Positions 32,199 through 41,992 are shown, numbered from the stretch's first letter. The stretch: DNA of 64,000 nt from Gammaproteobacteria bacterium (GCA_016718385.1 JADKDK010000001.1:496001-560000), one strand, 5' to 3'. Made by a program: numbers and translations. The notes: a model not told the origin generated them from the letters alone.

Positions 32199-34736
32199 AT
32201 GACCCAAACAAAATCGATGAGAGCTGAGCGTGAACGCGCGCGAGCCGGTCGGGCAGGCGCGGGCCTGCAATGGACGGCGCTCGCGCTCGCCGTCGCCTCG
32301 GCGGGCATGGTCCCGAATGTATCGGCGCAGGACAGCGGGAGGCATATGGTCGAACTGGAGGAAGTCCTCGTCACGGCGCGTCGGCGCGAGGAGAGCCTGC
32401 AGGACGTGCCGATCGCGATCACGGCGATGAGCGCCGACTTCCTGCGTCAGCAGAACATCACGGAACTGGCTGATCTCGCCACGCACGTGCCGGCCATGGG
32501 CGTATCCACGGGGGGCACCAGCACCAACGTTCCCATCGTGGTGCTGCGCGGCCAGCGGCCCTCGGAAGTGACGATGACGGTGGACCCCGCGGTGCCGCTG
32601 TATTTCGCCGAGGTGGTTCTCACCCCCACCCAGGGCACGAACCTGGCGATGTACGACCTCTCGAACGTGCAGGTGCTCAAGGGGCCCCAGGGAACGCTGT
32701 TCGGGCGCAACAGCACAGGTGGCGCGATGCTGCTGACGCCGCAGAGGCCGGGCGAGGAGTTGGGCGGCTACGCCGAGGCGAAGATCGGTGACTACAACCT
32801 CTACCATTTCGAGGGCGCCGTGGATCTGCCGGCGAGCGACACGCTCAAATTCCGCCTCGCGGGGCGCAGCGTCGATCGCGACGGCTACCAGAGCAACGTG
32901 GCGGACAACGCGTTGCGGGGTGACGACAAGTTCTGGGACGAGAATTCCTACGGCCTGCGGCTCACGGCGCGCTTCACGCCGAACGACCGCTTCTCGAACC
33001 TCACGACGATCGGCTACGACGAGAACGAGATGCTGGCTCGTGTGTCCGCCCCCCAGGCGTTCAACTCCAGCGCCGGCCTGGGACAGCTGTTCGACGTTGT
33101 CCACAACGGCCGGCTCAACGGTTTGTTCGGAACGCCTGTCGGGAAGAACGTCGATGCGGCGCTGGAGCGCCAGCGTGGGCGTGACTGGACCGAGATTGAA
33201 ACGGATGTAGATGCAACCGAAGAAATCGAGAACTGGTTCGCGGCCAACACCACCGAGTTCGAGTTGACGGACGATCTGCGCATCAAGAACGTCTTCGGCT
33301 ACCGCGACCTGGATTATGTGTTCAGCAGCGATGTCGATGGCACGGCGCTGCCGATGATCGGGGCGCGGACCTCGATCACCGAGCCGGTGACCTTGAACCC
33401 GCCGCTCGGGAACATCGAGGCAGAGCAGTTCTCCGATGAACTGCAGCTCCTCGGAAGTGCGTTCGATGACAAGCTGGAGTGGATCGTCGGCGCGTACTGG
33501 ATGAGCATGGAGGGTTCGCAGACCTTCCCGCAACAGAACCTGGGCGCGAACCCGGCCTGGCCCACGGGACCGTCACCGATCCCCCAGCTGGCGCTTCCCT
33601 GGCTGGCGGCCCAGAGCGGCTGGTACCAGGATTCGCCGGCGGGCGATGTCGAGAACGAGGCTTACGCGCTGTTCGGCGAGGGAACCTACACGCTCAACGA
33701 ACAGTGGTCGCTCACCCTGGGTGCGCGCCAGAGTTGGGACCAGCGCACGCTCAAGGCGACGAATTTCGCGCTGGATACCACGACATTGCGCTACGGCTGC
33801 GCAATGCGCGACGAAAACGGCGTGCTGCTTCCGGACAATGCGTGCGAGCGCGAGGTGGACGAGGATTTCGACAGGGCGACCTGGCGCACGGCCCTCAACT
33901 ATTCGCCGACCGAGGACATGCTGATCTACGGCAGCATCGCGACGGGCTATCGCACGGGCGGCTTCAACGGGCGAGGCACGAACAACTTCACGCTGCAGCC
34001 CTTCGAGGAGGAAACCGTCATCAACTACGAGCTCGGTCACAAGACCGACTGGCAGCTGGGCGAGATCGCCTCGATGCGCACCAACCTGGCGATCTACCTG
34101 CAGCAGTACGACGACATCCAGAAGACCGTCTCGGGCAACAACCCGGATACCGGGGCGTTCGAGACGTTCACCACCAATGCCGCCGAGGCCGAGATCCAGG
34201 GTGTCGATTTCGACGTGCTGATCGCCCCGACTGAATCCCTGCAGATATCAGTCGCGTACGCCTATGTGGACGCCGAGTACAAGGAGTGGGATCGCGCGAT
34301 CGCGCCCGGCGTGGTCATCGACTACACCGAATCGCCCTTCGTCTACATCGCGGAGCACTCGCTGACGACGTCGCTCCAGTACACGCTGCCGCTGGACGCG
34401 TCGGTCGGCGAAGTGTCGTTGATGGGCAGCGTCTACTGGCAGGACGATACCGAAGCGAGCGCCGACGCGTGGCGCTGGGACACGCTCGGCTGGAGCCAGG
34501 CGAACCTCGACGAGGCACTGGCGTCGACGGTCATAGACGACTACGCGATCTGGAATTTCCGCGTCGACTGGCTCGGGGTCATGGGTTCGAGCTTCGATCT
34601 CGCGGCCTTCGTCAACAACGCGGCCGACGAGGAGTATGTCACCGGCGGATTGAACGTGCCGGATAGCCTGGGCTGGGCAGCCGCGAACTACGGCCCGCCC
34701 CGCACCTACGGAGCATCGGTTCGCTACAGCTTCTGA
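32199..34736 (+). CDS. TonB-dependent outer-membrane receptor
   Basis: An 845-aa receptor. A basic N-terminus and hydrophobic segment (TALALAVASAGMVPNVSA) form the signal peptide, cut after SAQ-D. The plug domain starts ELEEVLVTARRREESLQDVP and contains NVQVLKGPQGTLFGRNSTGG, given by its ends NVQVLKG...STGG. The beta-barrel ends with the C-terminal aromatic signature (GASVRYSF). It imports a bulky hydrophobic ligand across the outer membrane with TonB energy. CAGGAG precedes the ATG. It is alone in its transcript, under the perfect palindrome, next to the Rieske/aldehyde dehydrogenase pair, so it is the likely substrate importer. Confidence 0.95.
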   Translation: MTQTKSMRAERERARAGRAGAGLQWTALALAVASAGMVPNVSAQDSGRHMVELEEVLVTARRREESLQDVPIAITAMSADFLRQQNITELADLATHVPAMGVSTGGTSTNVPIVVLRGQRPSEVTMTVDPAVPLYFAEVVLTPTQGTNLAMYDLSNVQVLKGPQGTLFGRNSTGGAMLLTPQRPGEELGGYAEAKIGDYNLYHFEGAVDLPASDTLKFRLAGRSVDRDGYQSNVADNALRGDDKFWDENSYGLRLTARFTPNDRFSNLTTIGYDENEMLARVSAPQAFNSSAGLGQLFDVVHNGRLNGLFGTPVGKNVDAALERQRGRDWTEIETDVDATEEIENWFAANTTEFELTDDLRIKNVFGYRDLDYVFSSDVDGTALPMIGARTSITEPVTLNPPLGNIEAEQFSDELQLLGSAFDDKLEWIVGAYWMSMEGSQTFPQQNLGANPAWPTGPSPIPQLALPWLAAQSGWYQDSPAGDVENEAYALFGEGTYTLNEQWSLTLGARQSWDQRTLKATNFALDTTTLRYGCAMRDENGVLLPDNACEREVDEDFDRATWRTALNYSPTEDMLIYGSIATGYRTGGFNGRGTNNFTLQPFEEETVINYELGHKTDWQLGEIASMRTNLAIYLQQYDDIQKTVSGNNPDTGAFETFTTNAAEAEIQGVDFDVLIAPTESLQISVAYAYVDAEYKEWDRAIAPGVVIDYTESPFVYIAEHSLTTSLQYTLPLDASVGEVSLMGSVYWQDDTEASADAWRWDTLGWSQANLDEALASTVIDDYAIWNFRVDWLGVMGSSFDLAAFVNNAADEEYVTGGLNVPDSLGWAAANYGPPRTYGASVRYSF

Positions 34737-34753
34737 GCGAGCGACCGGTGCTG

Positions 34754-34798
34754 CGGCCGGGCGGGACAGCGTTGCTGCTCTCGTCCGGCCGTTTTTTT
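34754..34798 (+). terminator. Intrinsic terminator of the TonB receptor gene
   Basis: CGGCCGG ... CCGGCCG stem followed directly by seven T residues, 17 bases after the receptor stop. It has the classic Rho-independent form. Confidence 0.85.
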
Positions 34799-34920
34799 CT
34801 GGCGATGACCACGGCACCCTCGTCGTACCAGCTTCGTCGCGGTGTCCAATATTGATTGCTTCCTGCAACAATCATCCGTATCGCGGACGTCACCGGCGGA
34901 CTGCACGCGCAATTAAATTC

Positions 34921-34938
34921 GTGTCAGACGAGTGACAC
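34921..34938. promoter_or_regulatory. Inverted repeat upstream of the PQQ/cox operon
   Basis: GTGTCA-GACGAG-TGACAC, perfect 6-bp arms, overlapping a second palindrome CGAGTG-A-CACTCG. It is about 75 bp upstream of the PQQ dehydrogenase start. It is a candidate operator and the regulator is unknown. Confidence 0.45.
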
Positions 34939-35010
34939 TCGGGAGCCGGGTTCCTACAATCGCGGGGCAACCGTTTGCATCCCACGTAACGAAAAGAGAG
35001 CACAGCCGAC

Positions 35011-37098
35011 ATGAAACCGCGCAGAGTGATCGCACTGGTGCTCTCGGGTGTCCTGGCAGGGTTGAATGTTGCGGTCCTCGCGGGGACGCCGGGCGAATAT
35101 CCGGCCAACGCTGGCGCCGCCGCGAACTGGGCCAACCATGGCGGCGGAGTCGACGAGAGCGGCTACAGCCGGCTCGAGGCGATCAACAGCCGTAACATCG
35201 AGAGCCTGGGCCTTGCCTGGTCGATGGACCTTCCGGGCGAGGTCACGCTGGAAGCAACTCCGCTGGCGGTGGACGGCGCGCTCTATTTCTCCGGCAGCTA
35301 TTCGGGGGTCTATGCCGTCGACGGCTCTAGCGGAAAGCTGCTGTGGAAATACGATCCCGAGATCTGGCGCGTCGCGCCGGCCAAGCAGGGACAGGGCATG
35401 CCGGTGCATCGCGGCGTTGCCTACGACAATGGCCGGGTGTTCATCGGCACGCTCGACGGCAGGCTGGTGGCGCTCGACGCGAAGACCGGCAAGCCGCAGT
35501 GGACGGTCGACACCCTGCCTGCGAACACCTTTCATTCGATCACGGGCGCGCCGCGCACCTTCAACGGCAAGGTGATCATCGGCAACGGCGGCGCGGATGC
35601 GGCCCAGCGCGGCTTTGTCACCGCCTATGAGCAGTCCACGGGCAAGCAGCTCTGGCGCTTCCATACCACCCCCGGCAAGCCCGAGGACAACGCGGGCGAT
35701 GCGGCCATGGAAATGGCGGCGAAGACCTGGGGCGGCGAATACTGGAAAGTCGGCGGTGGCGGCGGCACGGTGTGGAACGGGATCACCTTCGATCCGGAGT
35801 TGAACCGCATCTATCTCGGCACGGGCAACGGCGGCCCCTACAACCCGCGCGTGCGCAGCCCCGGCGGCGGCGACAACCTGTTCCTCGCCTCGATCGTCGC
35901 GCTCGACGCCGATACCGGCAAATATGTCTGGCACTACCAGGTCAATCCCGGCGAATCCTGGGACTACAAGGCCACCGCCAACATGATCACCGCCACGGTG
36001 ACGATCGACGGGCGCCCGCGCAAGGTACTGATGCAGGCGCCCACCAACGGCTTTTTCTATGTGATCGATCGCGAGACGGGCAAGCTGATCTCGGCGGAAA
36101 AGACCGGCAAGGTCACCTGGGCCGAGCGCATCGACCTCGCGACGGGCCGCCCCGTCGAGGCGCCGGACATCCGCTATGAAACCGGCGAGACGATCATCTG
36201 GCCGAGCATGCTGGGCACGCACAACTGGCAGGACATGTCGTACAACCCGCGCACCGGGCTGGTCTACATCCCCTACATGCATCTCGGTGCGCGCTATTCC
36301 ACCAACGTGAAGCCGGGCGAGTTCAGCTTCGGCGGGATGACGGTGAACTACCACAAGGCCGATGCCGAAGACGGGACCGGCGCGGTGCTGGCCTGGGATC
36401 CGGTGGCGCAGCGCCAGCGCTGGAAGGTGCCGCTGGAAACGATCTGGAACGGCGGCACGCTGAGCACCGCCGGGAACCTCGTGTTCCACGGCGCGGGCGA
36501 TGGCTGGTTCAGCGCCTATGACGCCAGCGACGGCCGCCGCTTGTGGCGTTTCGACGCGGGGCTCGGCATCGTCGGCGCGCCGATCAGCTACGCGGTCGGC
36601 GACACGCAATATGTCGCCGTGCTGGTCGGCTATGGCGGCACGACGGCGGCGTTGTCCGGCGTGCTGAACGCCGGCTGGAAATACGGCGCGCAGCCCCGTC
36701 GGCTGCTGAGCTTCGCACTGGATGGCCGCGACAGCCTGCCGCCGTCCGTCCCGCGTGATTTCACCGTGAACGCCGTGGACGATCCCTCGCTGATGCTGGA
36801 CGAGAAGGTCGTGGCCGAGGGCCGCGCGCTGTCGGTCATGTGCATCGCCTGCCACGGCGCGGACCTGGTCGGCGCGGGATCGCCGGGGCCGGATCTGCGG
36901 GAGTCACGGCTCGCCCTGTCCGCGGAAAGCCTGTGGAGCGTGCTGCACGATGGCAGCCTGGCGCCACGCGGCATGCCGGCTTTCCCGATGCTCAGCCGCG
37001 CGCAGGTGAACAGCCTGCAAGCCGCCATCCGCGCCGCTGCCCGCGAATCGCTCGGCACGCGCAATCCCGGCGAGCAGGGCGGAATCCCGCGTTCGTGA
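35011..37098 (+). CDS. PQQ-dependent alcohol dehydrogenase with C-terminal cytochrome c domain
   Basis: A 695-aa periplasmic quinohemoprotein. The signal peptide is residues 1-24 (LVLSGVLAGLNVAVLAG). The eight-bladed propeller has Trp-docking repeats such as GTLDGRLVALDAKTGKPQW and metal/PQQ segments around NPGESWDYKATANM. The heme-binding C611-I-A-C614-H615 marks the cytochrome c domain. Where methanol and ethanol dehydrogenases carry a vicinal Cys-Cys before the second blade, this protein reads QGMPVHRGVAY, and no such pair exists anywhere in it. It oxidises an alcohol and hands electrons to the respiratory chain. It leads the operon with the Cox-type genes. Confidence 0.92.
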   Translation: MKPRRVIALVLSGVLAGLNVAVLAGTPGEYPANAGAAANWANHGGGVDESGYSRLEAINSRNIESLGLAWSMDLPGEVTLEATPLAVDGALYFSGSYSGVYAVDGSSGKLLWKYDPEIWRVAPAKQGQGMPVHRGVAYDNGRVFIGTLDGRLVALDAKTGKPQWTVDTLPANTFHSITGAPRTFNGKVIIGNGGADAAQRGFVTAYEQSTGKQLWRFHTTPGKPEDNAGDAAMEMAAKTWGGEYWKVGGGGGTVWNGITFDPELNRIYLGTGNGGPYNPRVRSPGGGDNLFLASIVALDADTGKYVWHYQVNPGESWDYKATANMITATVTIDGRPRKVLMQAPTNGFFYVIDRETGKLISAEKTGKVTWAERIDLATGRPVEAPDIRYETGETIIWPSMLGTHNWQDMSYNPRTGLVYIPYMHLGARYSTNVKPGEFSFGGMTVNYHKADAEDGTGAVLAWDPVAQRQRWKVPLETIWNGGTLSTAGNLVFHGAGDGWFSAYDASDGRRLWRFDAGLGIVGAPISYAVGDTQYVAVLVGYGGTTAALSGVLNAGWKYGAQPRRLLSFALDGRDSLPPSVPRDFTVNAVDDPSLMLDEKVVAEGRALSVMCIACHGADLVGAGSPGPDLRESRLALSAESLWSVLHDGSLAPRGMPAFPMLSRAQVNSLQAAIRAAARESLGTRNPGEQGGIPRS

Positions 37099-37135
37099 CG
37101 GGAGAGTTTTCTCAATTGTCCGAGGATCGATCGAT

Positions 37136-37903
37136 ATGAACATGGCTGGAGAGCAGCGCATTGCTGCCCCGCGTGCGCGAGTCTGGGAAGCGTTGAACGA
37201 CCCCGGGATCCTGCGCGCCAGCATCCCGGGCTGCCAGAGCCTGGAAAAGGTGGCGGATGATCGCTTCACCGCGACGGTGGAGGTGAAGGTCGGCCCGATC
37301 GGCGCGCGCTTCAAGGGCGCGGTATCGCTGGCTGATCTCGATCCGCCCTACGGTTACACGCTCATCCTGGATGGCAACGGCGGCATTGCTGGCTCGGTCA
37401 AGGGCAGCGCGAAAGTGCGTCTGAACGAGGATGCCGGCGGTACGCTCATCCCCTATGAAGTACAGGCCCAGGTGGGGGGGCGCATGGCCCAGCTCGGCGG
37501 CCCGATCATCGACGCCACCGCGAAGCAGCTGGCGGGCAAGTTCTTCAGCCGCTTCGGTGAAATCGTCGGCGCGGAGGCGATATCCGTGCCGCCGCTGGCA
37601 CCGCAAGTCGCCCCGGTTTCCGTACCGGCGCTGCCCACGGCTGCGGTGGCCGCACCCGCCGGGGGCTTGCCCGTGGCCTGGATACTGGCGACGGTCGTTG
37701 CGGCGCTCGTGGGCTTTCTCGTCGGCCGGGGGCAGGGCGCCGGTGGCTCCGACTGGGCCGGGCTGTCCATCGGTCTGCTGCTGATCGTGGTGGCCAGTGC
37801 CGCGTTCGAATATGGGCGGCGCGCGGCGGCGCCGGTGCTCGTGCTCGACAACGCCCTGTTGCGGCGACTGATCGCCAACGCGAAACAGGACGCGAAGGAA
37901 TGA
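37136..37903 (+). CDS. coxG: CoxG-like SRPBCC protein with C-terminal membrane anchor
   Basis: A 255-aa protein. Residues 1-145 form a CoxG-type START-like fold (QRIAAPRARVWEALNDPGIL, then IPGC). A Pro/Ala/Val linker (about 150-180) leads to two hydrophobic helices (AWILATVVAALVGFLVG and LSIGLLLIVVASAAF). CoxG in the CO dehydrogenase cluster helps attach the enzyme to the membrane, and the same layout here suggests that the Mo-hydroxylase is recruited to the inner membrane. The stop overlaps the CoxM start (ATGA). Confidence 0.85.
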   Translation: MNMAGEQRIAAPRARVWEALNDPGILRASIPGCQSLEKVADDRFTATVEVKVGPIGARFKGAVSLADLDPPYGYTLILDGNGGIAGSVKGSAKVRLNEDAGGTLIPYEVQAQVGGRMAQLGGPIIDATAKQLAGKFFSRFGEIVGAEAISVPPLAPQVAPVSVPALPTAAVAAPAGGLPVAWILATVVAALVGFLVGRGQGAGGSDWAGLSIGLLLIVVASAAFEYGRRAAAPVLVLDNALLRRLIANAKQDAKE

Positions 37904-38769
37904 AGCCCGCTCCCTTCGACTATGTGGCTCCGGGCACCATCGATGAAGCCTGCACCGTGCTCGCGCAAGCCGGCGGCGGCGCGACCGTGCTGGCCGGCGG
38001 GCAGACGCTGATGCCGCTGCTCAACCTGCGCATGAGCCAGCCATTCATCGTCGTTGACATCACCCGGATCGCGGAACTGCAGGGCATCCGTCGCGCCGAT
38101 GGCTGCACGCGCATCGGGCCGGTCACGCGACAATGCGAACTGATCGCCAGCGAGGTGCTGGCGCGCGATCTCCCGGTGCTGGTGCAGGCGGTACGCCACG
38201 TCGGGCATCACCAGACGCGCAACCGCGGCACGGTCGGCGGCTCGATCGCGCTCGGCGAGCCGGCGGCGGAGCTGCCCGCCGCCGCGGTGGCGCTGGGCGC
38301 GACGATCGAGGCGCGCTCGACGCGGGGCACGCGCCGGATCCCGGCCGGGGAATTCTATCTCGGCCCCTACATGACCACGCTCGAAGCCGACGAGCTGGTG
38401 ACGGGCATCACGTTTCCCGACTGGCCACCGGGCCACGTCACGCTGTTTCGCGAGCTGGCGCAGCGCCCCGGTGACTTCGCGCTGGTCGGCATGGTCGGCG
38501 CGCTGGCCCTCGAGGGCGGCAGGATCGCCCGGGCCGGGATCGCGTGGTTCGGCATGGGGCCGACGCCGATCCGCGCGCAGGCCGCCGAACAGATGCTGCT
38601 CGGCCAGCTGCCCGCCGCGATAGACGCGCGGGGTGTCGCCGAGCGCGCCGTTGCCGACACCGCGCCCTTCGATGATCTGCGCGCCAGCGCCGACTACCGC
38701 CGTACGGTCGGCAAGCGCATTTTTGCCGGCACGTTGCGCGAGGCACTGCACATCGGGGAGGCCGCATGA
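37900..38769 (+). CDS. coxM: Molybdenum hydroxylase FAD-binding (medium) subunit, CoxM-like
   Basis: A 289-aa FAD subunit of the xanthine dehydrogenase/CO dehydrogenase superfamily. The FAD-binding loops are LAGGQTLMPLLNLR and RGTVGGSIALGEPAAELP; the C-terminal CO-dehydrogenase flavoprotein domain follows. It receives electrons from the iron-sulfur subunit and reduces a quinone or other acceptor. It overlaps both neighbours by four bases, so the three subunits are co-translated. Confidence 0.92.
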   Translation: MKPAPFDYVAPGTIDEACTVLAQAGGGATVLAGGQTLMPLLNLRMSQPFIVVDITRIAELQGIRRADGCTRIGPVTRQCELIASEVLARDLPVLVQAVRHVGHHQTRNRGTVGGSIALGEPAAELPAAAVALGATIEARSTRGTRRIPAGEFYLGPYMTTLEADELVTGITFPDWPPGHVTLFRELAQRPGDFALVGMVGALALEGGRIARAGIAWFGMGPTPIRAQAAEQMLLGQLPAAIDARGVAERAVADTAPFDDLRASADYRRTVGKRIFAGTLREALHIGEAA

Positions 38770-39254
38770 GCACGCACCATATCGAGATGAGTCTCAACGG
38801 CCTGCGCTGTGCCGGCGAAGTCGAGGCGCGCGTCTCGCTCGCCGACTTCCTGCGCGATGATGCCGGCTACACCGGCGTGCACCTGGGCTGCGAACACGGC
38901 GTCTGCGGCGCCTGCACGGTGATCGTCGATGGCCAGGCCGTGCGCAGCTGCCTGATGCTGGCCGTGCAGGCCGATGGCGCGCAGGTCACGACCGTGGAGG
39001 GGCTCGCCGCGCCCGACGGTACCCTGCACCCGGTGCAGCAGGCCCTGCTCGACGAGCACGCGCTGCAATGCGGCTTCTGCACGCCCGGCGTGGTGATGAC
39101 GCTTGCCGCGCTCACCAGCGACGGGCAGGAGCCCGGCGAGGAGCAGCTCCTCGGGGCGCTGTCCGGCCACGTCTGCCGCTGCACGGGTTACCAGGGAATG
39201 CGCCGCGCGGCGAGGAAGCTGGCTGGCGCCGCCGCCGCCGGAGACGCCTCATGA
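38766..39254 (+). CDS. coxS: Molybdenum hydroxylase [2Fe-2S] (small) subunit, CoxS-like
   Basis: A 162-aa protein with two [2Fe-2S] clusters. C42-x4-C47-x2-C50 and C62 form the plant-ferredoxin cluster; C102-x2-C105 and C137-x-C139 form the alpha-helical cluster (CGFCTPG and CRCTGY). It transfers electrons from the Mo subunit to the FAD subunit. The start and stop overlap CoxM and CoxL by four bases each. Confidence 0.95.
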   Translation: MSTHHIEMSLNGLRCAGEVEARVSLADFLRDDAGYTGVHLGCEHGVCGACTVIVDGQAVRSCLMLAVQADGAQVTTVEGLAAPDGTLHPVQQALLDEHALQCGFCTPGVVMTLAALTSDGQEPGEEQLLGALSGHVCRCTGYQGMRRAARKLAGAAAAGDAS

Positions 39255-41992
39255 GCGCCCCCGGGATGATCACGGGGCGCTACATCGGCCAGCGCGTGCG
39301 GCGCAAGGAAGACCCGCGCCTGCTGACCGGCCGGGGCCAGTTCGTCGACGACATCGCGCTGCCCGGGATGCTGCACGTCGCCTTCGCGCGCAGTCCCGTT
39401 GCGCGCGGCAGGATTCTCTCGATCGACACCGTCGTGGCGCGCGACATCCCCGGTGTGCATGCGATCTATACGCAGGCGGACCTGGCTCGCTTCAACGTCA
39501 ACATGATCAGCTTTTATTTCGCGCCGCAGGACGTGGAGACCACGCCGCTGGCCAACGCGCGCGTGGCTTACGTCGGCGAGCCGGTGGCGCTGGTCATCGC
39601 CGACAGCCGCCATATCGCGGAGGATGCGGCCTCGCTGGTCGAGATCGAGTACGCGGAGGAAGATCCGGTCGTCACCATCGCCGACGCGCGGCGCGGCGCG
39701 CCCGTGCACCCGGGCATGACGGACAACGTCAATGCGCAGATGGGTGACGAGGAGGTCGACGAGGAGCTGAAGGCGCTGCTCGAGGGCGCGCCGCACCTGA
39801 TCACCCACAAGGTCGTGCACCAGCGCATCTCGCAGTCGCCGATGGAGACGCGTGGCGTGGTCGTCACGCGCGACGGCACTGAGGAACTGACGCTCTACAT
39901 CACCTGCCAGAGTCCGCACCTGGTGGCGCGCTGGGTATCGATGGCGCTCGGCCTGCCGCAGGCCGCCATCCGCGTGATCGCCAAGGACGTGGGCGGGGCC
40001 TTCGGCCTGAAGAATCACCCGTGGAAGGAGGAAGTCGCGGTGATCCTCGCCGCGCTGGCATTCGGCCGGCCGCTGAAATGGATCGAGGACCGCTACGAGA
40101 ACCTGATCGGCGCCAACCAGGCGCGCGAGCAGGAAATGGTGCTGCAGGTCGCGTTCGATGCCGAGGGCAAGCTGATTGCTTCGCACGGGGACTACAGTGT
40201 CAACGTCGGCGCCTTTCCGCAGCTTTCGGAATGCAATATCGCGGTCCACATGTTCCTGTGGGCGGCGTACAAGATGCCCGCTTACGGCTTCCTGACGCGC
40301 GGCTGGTATTCGAACACCGTGGGCTATGCGGCCTACCGCGGGCCCTGGGCGATGGAATCGCTGATCCGCGAAACCGCGCTGGATGTGGCGGCGCGGCGTA
40401 TCGGCATCGATCCGATCGAGATCCGCCGCCGCAACCTCGTGACCCTGACGGACCAGTCCGCGACCTCCTGCATGGGTCTGCCGCTGGAGGACATCACGCC
40501 CGCCGAGTGCCTGGAAAAGTTGCTCGCGTACTTCGACGTCGCCGCGTTTCGCCGCGAGCAGGAAGCCGCGCGCGGGCAGGGTCGCTACCTCGGGCTCGGC
40601 ATTGCCGCCTACATCGAACCGACGGGGGCCGCGGGCAGCATCGGCACGATGACCGGCGAACTCGCGCAGGTGCGCATCGAGCCGACCGGCAAGGTCACCG
40701 CAACGTTGAGCACGCACTCCCAGGGTCACGGCACGGCAACCACGATGGCGCAGATCTTCGCGGATCGTATCGGCGTGCCCTACGCGGACGTCACCGTGTT
40801 CGAGGGCGACAGTTCGCGTGGCGGCTTTTCTCCCGGCGCGGCGGGCAGCCGCCAGGGCGTGATCGCGGGCGGCGCGGCGATCATGGCCTCGGAACTGCTG
40901 GTCGCCAAGGTGAAACGACTGGCCGCTCACCTGCACGAGGTGCTCCCCGAGGTCATCCGCATCGAGGACGGCATGGTGCACGTCGAGGGTGAGCCCCAAA
41001 AGTCCTGTCCGCTGCGTGCGATCGCCGAGGTGGCCTACGGCGAGCCGGATCGCCTGCCGAGCGGGTTCGAGGCCGGGCTGGAGGCACAGTACCGTTACCA
41101 GCCGCCGCCGATGACCTTTGCCAGTGCCGCCAATGCCTGCGTGGTCGAGGTGGACGCCGATACCGGCTTCGTGAAAATCCTGCGCTGGATATCCTCGGAA
41201 GATTGCGGCACGCCGATCAACCCCGCGGTGGTGGAGGGCCAGATCGCCGGTGGCCTGGCCCAGGCCATCGGCATGGTGCTGCTGGAGCAGGTGTCCTTCG
41301 ACGCGCGCGGCAACCCGAAGGCGGCGACCTACAAGGACTACATGCTGCCCCTGATCGCCGATATTCCGGACTTCGAGTTCGTCCATGCCAACACGCCGTC
41401 GAAATCGGTGGGTGGCATGCGCGGTGTGGGCGAGGGCGGCGCAATCATCGGCCCGCCGACGCTGGTCAACGCCATCGCCGACGCGCTGGCCCCCTTCGGC
41501 GAAGTGCCCCTGGAGTTGCCCTTGACGCCGGCGAAGCTCCTCGGCGTCATCGAGGGGCGCGATCTGGCGCCTCGTGAAGAGCCGCAGTCCGGCAGTGACA
41601 CGACCGTTTTCGAGCGTACCGCCGAGCCGTCGCCGTCCGTCGCCGCCGCGGTATCGCCGGCCGGCGTGCAGGCGGCCGAGCCTCCGGAGTCCGCGCCGGC
41701 TGGCGTAGACGGGGACTGGAAAATGGTGCTCTCCACCCCGATGGGCCCGCAGGAAATGACGGGTCATGTCGAAACCCGGGGCCAGTCGCTCAGCGGTTAC
41801 CTGAGGAGCGCGGAAGGCGAGCAGGGCTTCACCGGCACCGTGGAGGGCAACCGCCTGAAGTTCGACCTCAAGGTCGAGAAGCCGATGAAGATCACGCTGA
41901 AATACGACCTGACGGTGGACGGCGACCGCATCAGCGGCAAGGTCAAGATGGGCATCTTCGGGTCGGCCAGGCTGAGCGGGCACCGGGCGTGA
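39251..41992 (+). CDS. coxL: Molybdenum hydroxylase large subunit (form II CoxL-like) with extra C-terminal domain
   Basis: A 913-aa catalytic subunit. The aldehyde-oxidase/xanthine-dehydrogenase core runs to about residue 775. The active-site loop is AYRGPW (residues 361-366), the form II type, so it lacks the Cys of true CO dehydrogenase (AYxCSFR) and CO oxidation is unlikely. E728 in GVGEGG is the catalytic Glu. After a Pro/Ala/Ser/Glu linker (about 778-820), residues 821-913 form an additional strand-rich domain (GDWKMVLSTPMGPQEMTG onward, then repeating GYLRS, GTVEGNRLKFDL, ISGKVKMG). This extension is not part of usual CoxL. The substrate is unknown, probably a ring or aldehyde C-H. Confidence 0.93.
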   Translation: MSAPGMITGRYIGQRVRRKEDPRLLTGRGQFVDDIALPGMLHVAFARSPVARGRILSIDTVVARDIPGVHAIYTQADLARFNVNMISFYFAPQDVETTPLANARVAYVGEPVALVIADSRHIAEDAASLVEIEYAEEDPVVTIADARRGAPVHPGMTDNVNAQMGDEEVDEELKALLEGAPHLITHKVVHQRISQSPMETRGVVVTRDGTEELTLYITCQSPHLVARWVSMALGLPQAAIRVIAKDVGGAFGLKNHPWKEEVAVILAALAFGRPLKWIEDRYENLIGANQAREQEMVLQVAFDAEGKLIASHGDYSVNVGAFPQLSECNIAVHMFLWAAYKMPAYGFLTRGWYSNTVGYAAYRGPWAMESLIRETALDVAARRIGIDPIEIRRRNLVTLTDQSATSCMGLPLEDITPAECLEKLLAYFDVAAFRREQEAARGQGRYLGLGIAAYIEPTGAAGSIGTMTGELAQVRIEPTGKVTATLSTHSQGHGTATTMAQIFADRIGVPYADVTVFEGDSSRGGFSPGAAGSRQGVIAGGAAIMASELLVAKVKRLAAHLHEVLPEVIRIEDGMVHVEGEPQKSCPLRAIAEVAYGEPDRLPSGFEAGLEAQYRYQPPPMTFASAANACVVEVDADTGFVKILRWISSEDCGTPINPAVVEGQIAGGLAQAIGMVLLEQVSFDARGNPKAATYKDYMLPLIADIPDFEFVHANTPSKSVGGMRGVGEGGAIIGPPTLVNAIADALAPFGEVPLELPLTPAKLLGVIEGRDLAPREEPQSGSDTTVFERTAEPSPSVAAAVSPAGVQAAEPPESAPAGVDGDWKMVLSTPMGPQEMTGHVETRGQSLSGYLRSAEGEQGFTGTVEGNRLKFDLKVEKPMKITLKYDLTVDGDRISGKVKMGIFGSARLSGHRA

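Noticed and set aside
39251..41992. Annotation of the cox genes as aerobic CO dehydrogenase
   Set aside because: The active-site loop is AYRGPW rather than AYxCSFR, so the Cys that binds copper is missing; the symbols are kept only as subunit names.
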